A stretch of 12,282 bases of DNA from an uncultured Alcaligenaceae bacterium (GTDB lineage: Bacteria; Pseudomonadota; Gammaproteobacteria; Burkholderiales; Burkholderiaceae_B), in NCBI GenBank assembly GCA_937897265.1, contig CALCPT010000496.1, positions 1 through 12,282 of the forward strand. Reading direction: 5' to 3'. Position 1 is the first letter of the stretch. The number at the start of each line of letters is the position of its first letter. Of the stretch, positions 1 through 6,567 are shown one piece after another. The notes under the pieces were generated by a model. That model ran no database searches and had not been told where the DNA came from. It saw only the letters and a program-made list of their open reading frames with translations. The position numbers and the translations under genes are program-made.

Positions 1-461
1 CGCTACCCGACGAATATTGGACAGGAATCGACGCGATGTTTTGCTTGCTCGAGTGCGAAGGCGGCGCGATTCATTACGAGCACGTCACACACTTCGCCGA
101 GCGTTCAAGTGTTCATCTCAAAGAGCTGGTTGAAAAAGGCCGCGCACGCTTTGCGCTTGATTACCTGGGCGCGCGGGCCTTACAGCAGCGCTTGCGTGCC
201 GATGCGGCAACTCAACTGAAGGGCTTTGACGCGATCCTTACCATCCCGGCCACCGGTGAAGCACCTGAGGGGTTGGACTTTACGGGTGACCCCGTGTTTT
301 GTGCGCTCTGGAGTTTCTTGGGCTTACCTGCGCTGACTGTGCCAATTGCGCGTTCAGCCAAGGGCTTGCCGCTAGGCCTTCAGCTGATTGCCCCGTACAA
401 GCAAGATGCGCATTTGTTGCGTACAGGACGCTGGGTTGAGTTGTCGTTGCCGGCTGTTTGA
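1..461 (+). CDS. Amidase signature family protein, C-terminal part (5' truncated by window edge)
   Basis: The reading frame is open from position 3, so the ATG at 36 is internal and the gene begins before the window; 152 residues are visible. The C-terminal part resembles the amidase signature (AS) family. It has a segment reading ILTIPATGEAPEG, then FCALWSFLGLPALTVP and the glycine-rich GLPLGLQLIAPYKQDAHLL, which match the family's usual ending. The Ser-Ser-Lys catalytic core and glycine/serine signature lie upstream, outside the window, so activity cannot be judged. AS enzymes hydrolyse amides to a carboxylate and ammonia, usually in the cytoplasm; the substrate is not predictable here. The gene converges on the gamma-glutamyltransferase-like gene across a 125-bp gap containing a long hairpin. 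Its closeness to the minus-strand run suggests a related role in breaking C-N bonds, but that is inference. Confidence 0.9.
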   Translation, partial: LPDEYWTGIDAMFCLLECEGGAIHYEHVTHFAERSSVHLKELVEKGRARFALDYLGARALQQRLRADAATQLKGFDAILTIPATGEAPEGLDFTGDPVFCALWSFLGLPALTVPIARSAKGLPLGLQLIAPYKQDAHLLRTGRWVELSLPAV

Positions 462-526
462 GATAACGCTGAATTATTGCCCTATGTTTAGGGAGCAATG
501 ATCGCCGTAGCGCCCTTGCGCTGATG

Positions 527-575
527 CTTCACGAGGCCCGGTGTCAGTCGTGTCAGTAGACTGCACCGGGTGAAG
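527..575. terminator. Imperfect hairpin between convergent amidase and GGT genes, possible bidirectional terminator
   Basis: Nested inverted repeats: cttcac (527-532) pairs with gtgaag (570-575), cccggtg (537-543) with caccggg (564-570), and cagtc (545-549) with gactg (559-563). The core forms a 12-bp stem with one bulged t at 544 and a 9-nt loop. The outer pair shares base 570 with the core, so the two cannot both form completely. There is no T-run on either side, so this is not a textbook intrinsic terminator. Its position between two convergent stop codons (461 and 587) makes a role in 3'-end formation likely. Confidence 0.45.
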
Positions 576-586
576 AGAGAAGCGGT

Positions 587-2161
587 TTAGCCACCGCTCA
601 CTGCATCGCCATAGGGTGACATGATTTCAGTGCAGCCCATGTTCAAGTCGCCATCGCGCATGACACCCGCAGGGCAGGCAAAGGCATAGGGGTAGGCGGT
701 GCTGCGTGCTGGCACGACCGGCATGACTTGGCCTAACGCTTGCATGACGTCAGCTGGCAAGGCTTTATCGGCAACGATGCGTGGCCCACCACTGACGTCT
801 AAACGCGGCTGATGAAACGCTTCTTCAAGTGTTAAGCCGTGATCCATCATGAAAGAGGTTAGCTGCATCACAGTACCTAAAATCTTGCGGCCACCCGAGG
901 CACCAATCGCAAAACGACGCCCTTTAAGATCTTCACCGATCACTGGTGAATAATTGGCGAGACAACGCTTATTGGGCGCCAGTGAGTTGGGCTTGCCAGG
1001 CTCGGGGTCAAACCACATGATGCCATTGTTGAGCAATAAGCCTGTCGACGGTGACACCACCCGTGAACCAAAAATTGATAGCAAGGTTTGAGTGACCGAG
1101 CACATATTGCCATCGCGATCGACCACGCTGAAATGCGTTGTGCACCCCGGTGCCTTGGGTGATTCGTGATCGCCCATATGCTCAAAGCGCAATTTAAACG
1201 CGGCGTCTAGTGCGCGGGCAAAGCCGGCGTAGGTTGCCGCGTCGGGTGCGCCAGCGCCCGGCGTAAGTTCTTGCGCAAGTAGCTCAAGTGCTTTGCCAAA
1301 AGTCGGACCACCCGTGAGACCTGGCGTGGCAAATACGCGACCGCCGCGATAGTTGAGAGTCAAAGGTTCGACCATCTCGGCGGCGTAGTGAGCGAGGTCT
1401 TCAACGCTTAGGCTACCACCTTTTGCGCGAACATCGCGCACCAACGCCTGCGCGATATCGCCTTTATAAAAGGCTTGCGCACCGCCTTCGGCGATTTGCC
1501 TAAGTGTTTGAGCAAAGGCTTTTTGATTTAAGCGTCGCTGGTTAACGGATGTCCAGTCGCCGGCGATGGGCCAATGACCGTCATCTAAAAACATGGCGGC
1601 GGTATCGGGATCTTTTGCTAAGACGCGAGCATTTGCTGCGGTGACCAGCGTTGTATACCAATCCACCAACAATCCAGCTTCAGCCAGGTTGGCTGCTGGA
1701 GTGACAAGCTCGCGCCAAGGCATACGACCAAAGTGTTCGTGCGCTAGGCCCATGCCAGACACAACACCCGGTACAGCTACAGCGGTGGCACCCATTACGT
1801 TGCGATCATCAACGACCGATGGCCAGGGAAACAAATCAGACGATTTGCCGGAACCACTTAGAGGATAGTCGGCCGGGTTCAACTCGCGAGGCGAGCGGCA
1901 GCCAAAATTAATTACGCGTGCTTTGGCGTCTTTGGCACGCCACAACACCATCGCGCCTCCGGCCGCAGGGCCGCTCATCCATGGCTCGACAACGCCTAGC
2001 GCAAATGACGTAGCGATCGCAGCATCGACCGCATCTCCACCCGCATCCAGTACGGCAGCACCCACTTCAGCGGCGCGGCGATGCTGCGCCGCGACCACGC
2101 CAGCTTTGGTGGCAATGACAACTTTACGGGTGGTTTGCGAGTTTGAAAAATTATCGTCCAT
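587..2161 (-). CDS. Gamma-glutamyltransferase (GGT) family Ntn hydrolase, cytoplasmic type
   Basis: A 524-aa protein with the whole GGT fold. The N-terminal part carries the VVAAQHRRAAEVGAAVLDAGG/DAVDAAIA block (about 23-50). The autoprocessing site is TTHFSVVDRDGN; Thr341 corresponds to the nucleophile Thr391 of E. coli GGT. The small-subunit segments follow: LLLNNGIMWFDP (375-386), NYSPVI (403-408) and the oxyanion-region GASGGRKI (420-427). GGTs cleave or transfer gamma-glutamyl groups; relatives include cephalosporin acylases. There is no signal peptide, unlike periplasmic E. coli GGT. The acidic lid-loop motif (MDDF in E. coli) is replaced by MWFDP, as in GGT-like proteins that favour hydrolysis or other acyl groups, so the substrate is open. 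Start: ATG at 2161 with an AGAGG Shine-Dalgarno 5 nt upstream (2167-2171). It is the last gene of the probable minus-strand operon, 77 bp after the deacetylase. Confidence 0.92.
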   Translation of the reverse strand: MDDNFSNSQTTRKVVIATKAGVVAAQHRRAAEVGAAVLDAGGDAVDAAIATSFALGVVEPWMSGPAAGGAMVLWRAKDAKARVINFGCRSPRELNPADYPLSGSGKSSDLFPWPSVVDDRNVMGATAVAVPGVVSGMGLAHEHFGRMPWRELVTPAANLAEAGLLVDWYTTLVTAANARVLAKDPDTAAMFLDDGHWPIAGDWTSVNQRRLNQKAFAQTLRQIAEGGAQAFYKGDIAQALVRDVRAKGGSLSVEDLAHYAAEMVEPLTLNYRGGRVFATPGLTGGPTFGKALELLAQELTPGAGAPDAATYAGFARALDAAFKLRFEHMGDHESPKAPGCTTHFSVVDRDGNMCSVTQTLLSIFGSRVVSPSTGLLLNNGIMWFDPEPGKPNSLAPNKRCLANYSPVIGEDLKGRRFAIGASGGRKILGTVMQLTSFMMDHGLTLEEAFHQPRLDVSGGPRIVADKALPADVMQALGQVMPVVPARSTAYPYAFACPAGVMRDGDLNMGCTEIMSPYGDAVSGG

Positions 2162-2238
2162 CTAAGCCTCTACTATTTTTATAAGCGCCAAGAGCAGCGC
2201 GATATTGTGTCACGCCGAGGTGGGCTCGACGCAGTTTG

Positions 2239-3141
2239 TCAACGAGATTGCCCATGCTTCTTCGCGTAGCGTACGACATCAGCGTGCGTGGCGAACCACA
2301 CGCCTGGCAAACTGCGCATGTAGCGAATTAATTCTTCAAGAATCCAGATGCGTGAGCGGTAACCAATGATGTGAGGATGCATGGTTAACTGAAACAGCCC
2401 ACCCTCTTTGTAGGCGGCATCGAATTCGCGCTTGAAAATATCAAACACGTCAGCGGGCGGGGTGTAAGGACGCAACCCAGCAAACCGGTTCATCCCAAAG
2501 TACACCGCATCGTCGCGAATCCATTCAACCGGCAATTCAACCACTCCGGTATCTTGACCATCAAGCAACAATTCATAGCAGTCGACATCTGCCATCAGCG
2601 ATGAGTCATACAGCAGACCCATGTCGCGCGTGAGAGCCAGCGTGTTTGGGCTGAAATCCCAAGAGGGCGTGCGCATGCCAACCGGACGTACGCCGGTGAT
2701 TTTTTCTAAGACATCTGAGCTGCGTTGCATCAGGTCTTTTTCGGCAGCGTAAGGCAACACCGAGTTGCGTTCGTGGATCCAGCCATGAATACCAACCTCG
2801 TGCCCCTCGGCGACTACGCGTTGCTGTTCGTCTGGATATAACAGTGCGGTCACTGCAGGCACATAAAAACTGGCGGGTATGTCGTGTTGTTTCAGGATAT
2901 CCAGAATGCGTGGCACGCCTTGGCGATTACCGTATTGGCCTTGCGATAGCTTGCCAATTGACTCACCACCTTCGCGTAGTTCGTTGGTTTCGTGATCAGA
3001 GTCAAAGGACAGTGCGACTGCGCAACGCGCGCCGTCGGGCCAGAGGCGTGGACGAAGCGTGCGCCCGGCGCGCACATGGTTCACAATCCCTTGCCAGTGG
3101 GCATTAGGCCATTGCCAAGGTTCAAGCGAGGGAGTAGTCAT
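2239..3141 (-). CDS. CE4 polysaccharide deacetylase family protein (HpPgdA/PuuE-like)
   Basis: A 300-aa NodB-homology protein. The metal-binding motifs are visible: SFDSDHE (45-51, the catalytic/ligand Asp region with D47, D49, H50), HGWIH (H119, H123), RTPSW (157-161, matching RxPxW) and the late TMHPH (H255, H257). The SFDxDHE form, in place of the canonical TFDDG, is typical of the Helicobacter pylori PgdA / PuuE allantoinase branch, whose members often act on small amides or imides rather than polymers. There is no signal peptide or membrane segment, so a cytoplasmic small-molecule role fits better than cell-wall modification. The start ATG has only a weak GAG-type ribosome site. It follows the Bug receptor by 34 bp and precedes the GGT-like gene, so it probably takes part in hydrolysing the imported compound. 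The exact substrate is unknown. Confidence 0.9.
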   Translation of the reverse strand: MTTPSLEPWQWPNAHWQGIVNHVRAGRTLRPRLWPDGARCAVALSFDSDHETNELREGGESIGKLSQGQYGNRQGVPRILDILKQHDIPASFYVPAVTALLYPDEQQRVVAEGHEVGIHGWIHERNSVLPYAAEKDLMQRSSDVLEKITGVRPVGMRTPSWDFSPNTLALTRDMGLLYDSSLMADVDCYELLLDGQDTGVVELPVEWIRDDAVYFGMNRFAGLRPYTPPADVFDIFKREFDAAYKEGGLFQLTMHPHIIGYRSRIWILEELIRYMRSLPGVWFATHADVVRYAKKHGQSR

Positions 3142-3175
3142 TAGTTTGTCTCGGTGGCGCTTTGTGCTGGAGTGG

Positions 3176-4258
3176 TCATTTTTTTACCTCAGTATCAACT
3201 TTCGCCGGTGTTGTAGTCACTGTGACCACGGCAGGCGCGACGTTTCGTGCGATCTGTTGGGCCGCAGCCGCTTCTTTCGCAACAAACAGGGCGAAGTCAG
3301 CCGAGGGCATCCCAACGCCCTCTAAGCCCAGCGTGTCGAATTGTGCAATGACATCAGGTTGGGCAACGGCTTTGACCACTTCGGCCTGTAGCCGGCTCAC
3401 TACTGCGGCAGGGGCATTGACGGGCAGCCACAAGCCAAACCAGTTCACAACGTTGAAGTCTTTTAGTCCTAGCTCTTGGAGGGTCGGCGTATCGGGCATG
3501 CCTTTCCAGCGCTTGGCGCCAGTGACCGCGAGCGCACGCAGGCGACCACTTTGAAGGTGTTGCTGCGCGATTTGCGTGCCGACGAAAAAGATGTCGATAC
3601 GGCCAGCGATTAAATCGTTTGTGGCTTCGGCGACCCCTTTGTAGGGCACGGGCAAAATATCGGTGTCGGTCATGGTTTTCATGACTTCGGCAGGGATATG
3701 ACTGGCGGTACCTAAACCGGCATGACCGTAGGTGAGCTTGCCTGGATTTTTCTTGGCGAGTGCGATGAGCTCTTTAAAGGTTTTGACTGGTGAATCTGCT
3801 GGTACCACCAAGACTTGCCCAAAATTTTGAGCGGCTAAGGTCACGTGGGTAAAGTCTTTGACCGAGTCGTAGGTGACGTTTTCGTTAAAGGGCGGGATAT
3901 TCGTGTGTGAGGCTGTTGTGAACAGCCAGGTGTAGCCGTCAGCAGGAAGTTTGGCGACGTAAGCGGTGCCCACCAAGCCACCCGCACCCAAGCGAATTTC
4001 GACAATCACGGTTTGCCCAAGCGACACCGAAAGCTTAGGGGCGAGGATGCGCATCAGCAGATCAGGTGGGCCGCCCGGAGGCGAAGGTACGATGACGCGG
4101 ATGGGTTTGGTAGGATAGTTTGACGCTGCAGCACTATCGGTAGTTTGCGCCATCGGCGCGAAGACGGGCGTAAGACAGGCACTAGCGACAACTAAGAGCC
4201 GCCGCATGCGACGAAACAACGGTGCCTGTGCTGCGTTGAACATGTGAAAGGCAGACAT
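3176..4258 (-). CDS. Bug/TctC family periplasmic solute-binding receptor
   Basis: A 360-aa tripartite tricarboxylate transporter receptor. The N-terminus has a basic stretch (FRRMRR, 15-20), a hydrophobic core (21-33) and probable cleavage near APMAQ, so it should be exported. Family landmarks are YPTKPIRVIVPSPPGGPPD (48-66, with the ligand-loop Asp66), GAGG (91-94), ADGYTWLF, the YGHAGLGTASH block, VPYKG, and SGRLRALAVTGAKR near the second lobe. Bug receptors bind carboxylates or other small acids; no TctA/TctB partner lies in the window. The usual VENRPGAGG is changed to VEIRLGAGG. The C-terminal Trp-containing helix seen in the second receptor here (EIEKWRKVIKTAGI) is replaced by an Ala/Val/Thr-rich tail, making the protein about 35 residues longer than usual. 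The ATG at 4258 has a strong AAGGA site (4263-4267, 4 nt away) and sits 18 bp after the oxidoreductase stop. Met18 is an alternative start. Confidence 0.92.
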   Translation of the reverse strand: MSAFHMFNAAQAPLFRRMRRLLVVASACLTPVFAPMAQTTDSAAASNYPTKPIRVIVPSPPGGPPDLLMRILAPKLSVSLGQTVIVEIRLGAGGLVGTAYVAKLPADGYTWLFTTASHTNIPPFNENVTYDSVKDFTHVTLAAQNFGQVLVVPADSPVKTFKELIALAKKNPGKLTYGHAGLGTASHIPAEVMKTMTDTDILPVPYKGVAEATNDLIAGRIDIFFVGTQIAQQHLQSGRLRALAVTGAKRWKGMPDTPTLQELGLKDFNVVNWFGLWLPVNAPAAVVSRLQAEVVKAVAQPDVIAQFDTLGLEGVGMPSADFALFVAKEAAAAQQIARNVAPAVVTVTTTPAKVDTEVKK

Positions 4259-4276
4259 AAAATCCTTGGGGCTAAG

Positions 4277-5287
4277 TTACCCGAGTTGCACGGTAGCGTG
4301 CGTCGTTGACGAACGAATAATGGCTTCAAGTACTGCGGCATTGCGTACAGCATCGCCGTCAGGCGTGACGAGCGGTTGTTTATTTTTGATGCAGGCGGCA
4401 AAGTGCTCGAGCTCGGCGCGTTCGGTACTTGTGGCGGGAAAGCTCGTCGTGACAGGCTTTTGCCTGTTCATCACGTTGCTGCGATCGATCATGCAGGTGG
4501 TGAGATCCCAGGTATGCAAGTGACTGATGTCACCGACCTCGACCCAACCATTTGAACCAAAGACCTGCATTCGCCAGGTCTCTGCCGTGGCAATCACAGT
4601 GCCTAGATAGCCTGTTGAACCGCCTGCAAAATGAAGCATCATTGAGGTCGTATCATCTGAACCAAAGTCTTGTGCAAGGCGATAGCTTTGCGCGGTGACG
4701 CGGTCGATCGGCCCAGCCAAGTACATCATGGCATCGATGACGTGCACCCCGCGGCCGGTCATACCGCCAGCCGGAGACTCATCAGACGCATGACGCCAAT
4801 GGCCCTTTGGAAAGCGATAGGCACTTGGCCCGCAAAAATTGCCTTCGATATGTAAGACCTTACCTAAACGACCATCGTCGATCATGCGGCGGATCTCTTG
4901 CAGCGCGGGTTGAAAGCGCCAGTTGTAGCCTACGCCCAGAACAATATTGTGGTCAGCGGCCGCCTGCGCGGCGCGTTGTGTGCTGGCGTGATCTAAACCA
5001 AGCGGCTTTTCGCAAAAGACATGTTTGCCGGCTTTGGCGGCGGCTACGATTTGCTCAGTGTGCATTGAGTGGGGGGTGGCTAAGACGACCGCCTCAATAG
5101 CAGGGTCGGCCAGCACAGCCTCAAAGCTGTCGAGCAGACGAAGGTTGTGCTTGGTTGCGAATTCGCTGGCTTTTGCTGGCGTGCGCGTGGCGCCCGCCAC
5201 GAATTGGATATCCTGACTTAAGCCTTGAACGCTCGTGACCAAATTTTGGCCCCAGACGCCCATCCCGATAATTGCCGCGTGAATCAT
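4277..5287 (-). CDS. Gfo/Idh/MocA family NAD(P)-dependent oxidoreductase
   Basis: A 336-aa protein with an N-terminal Rossmann fold (MIHAAIIGMGVWGQ; GxGxxG at 8-13), the ATPHSMHTEQI strand-loop, and the family signature CEKPLG (Lys95), normally involved in catalysis. The C-terminal domain follows from about 125. The usual D-x-G-x-H-x-x-D active-site segment reads GGMTGRGVHVID (174-185): His182 and Asp185 are kept, but the Asp four residues before His is Gly178, so the reaction may differ from inositol or glucose dehydrogenation. Family members oxidise or reduce sugars, polyols and related compounds with NAD(P). I chose ATG at 5287 because the Rossmann strand begins immediately. An in-frame TTG at 5323 would add 12 residues that look non-native and lacks a ribosome site. 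It is the first gene of the probable minus-strand operon and diverges from the second Bug gene. Confidence 0.9.
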   Translation of the reverse strand: MIHAAIIGMGVWGQNLVTSVQGLSQDIQFVAGATRTPAKASEFATKHNLRLLDSFEAVLADPAIEAVVLATPHSMHTEQIVAAAKAGKHVFCEKPLGLDHASTQRAAQAAADHNIVLGVGYNWRFQPALQEIRRMIDDGRLGKVLHIEGNFCGPSAYRFPKGHWRHASDESPAGGMTGRGVHVIDAMMYLAGPIDRVTAQSYRLAQDFGSDDTTSMMLHFAGGSTGYLGTVIATAETWRMQVFGSNGWVEVGDISHLHTWDLTTCMIDRSNVMNRQKPVTTSFPATSTERAELEHFAACIKNKQPLVTPDGDAVRNAAVLEAIIRSSTTHATVQLG

Positions 5288-5390
5288 ATTTCGTCGTGTC
5301 CCAAGCAAAGTAGACAGGTGCAAGCGTGAATGGCGAGCAAAATCCTGTGAGGTAACTGATTATCAAAGAAAGAATGACAGATGACAACAG

Positions 5391-5417
5391 AGATCAAATG
5401 TGTTTTGATCTTTGATC
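5391..5417. promoter_or_regulatory. Operator-like palindrome with extra direct half-site in the divergent promoter region
   Basis: The sequence agatcaaa-tgtgt-tttgatct (5391-5411) is a perfect inverted repeat with 8-bp arms and a 5-bp spacer. A further copy of the arm, tttgatc, follows directly at 5411-5417, and a weaker tatcaaa lies at 5361-5367. It sits about midway between the divergent starts at 5287 and 5475. The geometry suits a dimeric regulator controlling both the oxidoreductase operon and the second receptor gene. No regulator gene is in the window, so the binding protein is unknown. I see no convincing -35/-10 pair. Confidence 0.55.
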
Positions 5418-5463
5418 AGCCGGCTTCGCGTAAAAAGCCAAGGTGATTGTTCTAAATCAAGGA

Positions 5464-5468
5464 AAGGA
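5464..5468 (+). promoter_or_regulatory. Ribosome binding site fixing the start of the second Bug receptor
   Basis: AAGGA lies 6 nt before the ATG at 5475 and is followed by a clear signal peptide. This favours 5475 over the in-frame upstream ATG at 5412, which would add 21 polar residues ahead of the signal peptide. Confidence 0.75.
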
Positions 5469-5474
5469 CCTCGC

Positions 5475-6455
5475 ATGACATATTTCAGTGCTTTCACCGG
5501 GCTTCGTGCTCTACTGGCCGTGTGCCTATTTGTGTTGACAGCCGTTACGCAGGCCCAAACCTGGCCCACGAGGTCACTGCGCTTGGTGATTCCCTTTGCG
5601 CCGGGTGGTGGTACGGATATTCTGGCACGCGTGATTGCTCCAAAGCTCTCTGAAGTGCTGGGCCAACAGGTGGTGGTTGAAAACAAGCCGGGCGCTTCGA
5701 GCATCATCGGGTCGCAAATCGTCGTGCAAGCCGCACCCGACGGGTACACCTTGATGATGGTGGATTCATCGATTTACGTGAATCCTGGGTTGCGCACAGA
5801 GCTGCCCTACAACACCATGAAAGACTTGACACCCATCGTACACATGGCGGTAGCACCGGTGATTTTGGTGGTGCACCCTTCGGTGCCGGCGCAGACCCTC
5901 GCTGAGTTGATTGCTTTGGGCAAAGCCAAGCCTGAAAGCTTGTTATATGGCTCGGGCGGCAACGGCTCTTCACCACATATGGCGGGCGAACTATTCAACA
6001 TCGCCTCAGGCGTGCCGATCACCCATGTGCCTTACAAGGGAACGGGTGAGGCGTTGTCGGCGGTGTTAGCGGGCCAAGTGCCGCTCACGTATTCTGGGAT
6101 TAGCTCGGTACGGCAAGCTGTTGAGGCAGGGCGCCTGCGCGCACTCGCACTCACGGGGGCTCAGCGCAACGCCGCCTTACCCAACGTGCCGACCTTTGCC
6201 GAAAGTGGTCTACCGACTGTTGATTGCAGTAGCCACTGGGGTATGCTCGGCCCAGCCGGGATGCCGCCAGAGGTGGTTGCAAAACTGAATGCCGCTGTGA
6301 ATCAGGTGTTGGCCGATGCGGCGATTAAAGAACGCATCGCGGCTCTTGGGTATGACGTGGCGGGCGGCGCGCCGGCTGCTTACACAAAGCTGCTTGAAAC
6401 CGAAATTGAAAAATGGCGCAAAGTGATAAAAACGGCTGGGATTAAGGCTAGCTAA
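5475..6455 (+). CDS. Bug/TctC family periplasmic solute-binding receptor
   Basis: A 326-aa receptor of standard family length. Residues 1-27 form a signal peptide (hydrophobic stretch ALLAVCLFVLTAVTQAQ, with cleavage near AQA/QT). Landmarks follow in order: WPTRSLRLVIPFAPGGGTD with the ligand-loop Asp, VVVENKPGASS, APDGYTLMM, LLYGSGGNGSSPHMAGELF, VPYKGTGEAL, GRLRALALTGAQR, the HWGMLGPAGMPPEVV segment, and a typical C-terminal helix EIEKWRKVIKTAGI. Bug proteins bind small carboxylated or related ligands in the periplasm and hand them to TctA/TctB-type transporters or act as sensors; the membrane partners are not here. It is divergent from the oxidoreductase operon and shares its control region. 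It is followed after 112 bp by an alpha/beta hydrolase on the same strand, which may act on the imported ligand. Confidence 0.95.
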   Translation: MTYFSAFTGLRALLAVCLFVLTAVTQAQTWPTRSLRLVIPFAPGGGTDILARVIAPKLSEVLGQQVVVENKPGASSIIGSQIVVQAAPDGYTLMMVDSSIYVNPGLRTELPYNTMKDLTPIVHMAVAPVILVVHPSVPAQTLAELIALGKAKPESLLYGSGGNGSSPHMAGELFNIASGVPITHVPYKGTGEALSAVLAGQVPLTYSGISSVRQAVEAGRLRALALTGAQRNAALPNVPTFAESGLPTVDCSSHWGMLGPAGMPPEVVAKLNAAVNQVLADAAIKERIAALGYDVAGGAPAAYTKLLETEIEKWRKVIKTAGIKAS

Positions 6456-6520
6456 AACGAACGAGTCGATTGGTGCCGGCCTCTTTATCGCAGCACAAAC
6501 ACCGTGACAAAACAAGCAGC

Positions 6521-6552
6521 CAAACAAAAAATTAGACAAACAAAAAATTAGA
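6521..6552 (+). repeat. Perfect 16-bp tandem duplication before the alpha/beta hydrolase gene
   Basis: The unit caaacaaaaaattaga occurs at 6521-6536 and again without mismatch at 6537-6552, and the next bases (caaa) begin a third copy. The tract is A-rich and unstructured. It ends 15 bp before the hydrolase ATG and directly abuts its tAGGAt ribosome site (6558-6561). It could act as an A-rich translation enhancer (S1-binding type) or simply be a recent slippage duplication. Confidence 0.9.
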
Positions 6553-6567
6553 CAAATAGGATCTTTT

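Noticed and set aside
3162..3554. Open frame of 130 codons on the plus strand
   Set aside because: Entirely antisense to the Bug receptor gene, with no motif or ribosome site; a shadow of its codon pattern.
5288..5323. TTG start adding 12 residues to the oxidoreductase
   Set aside because: No Shine-Dalgarno; the Rossmann strand starts right after the ATG at 5287.
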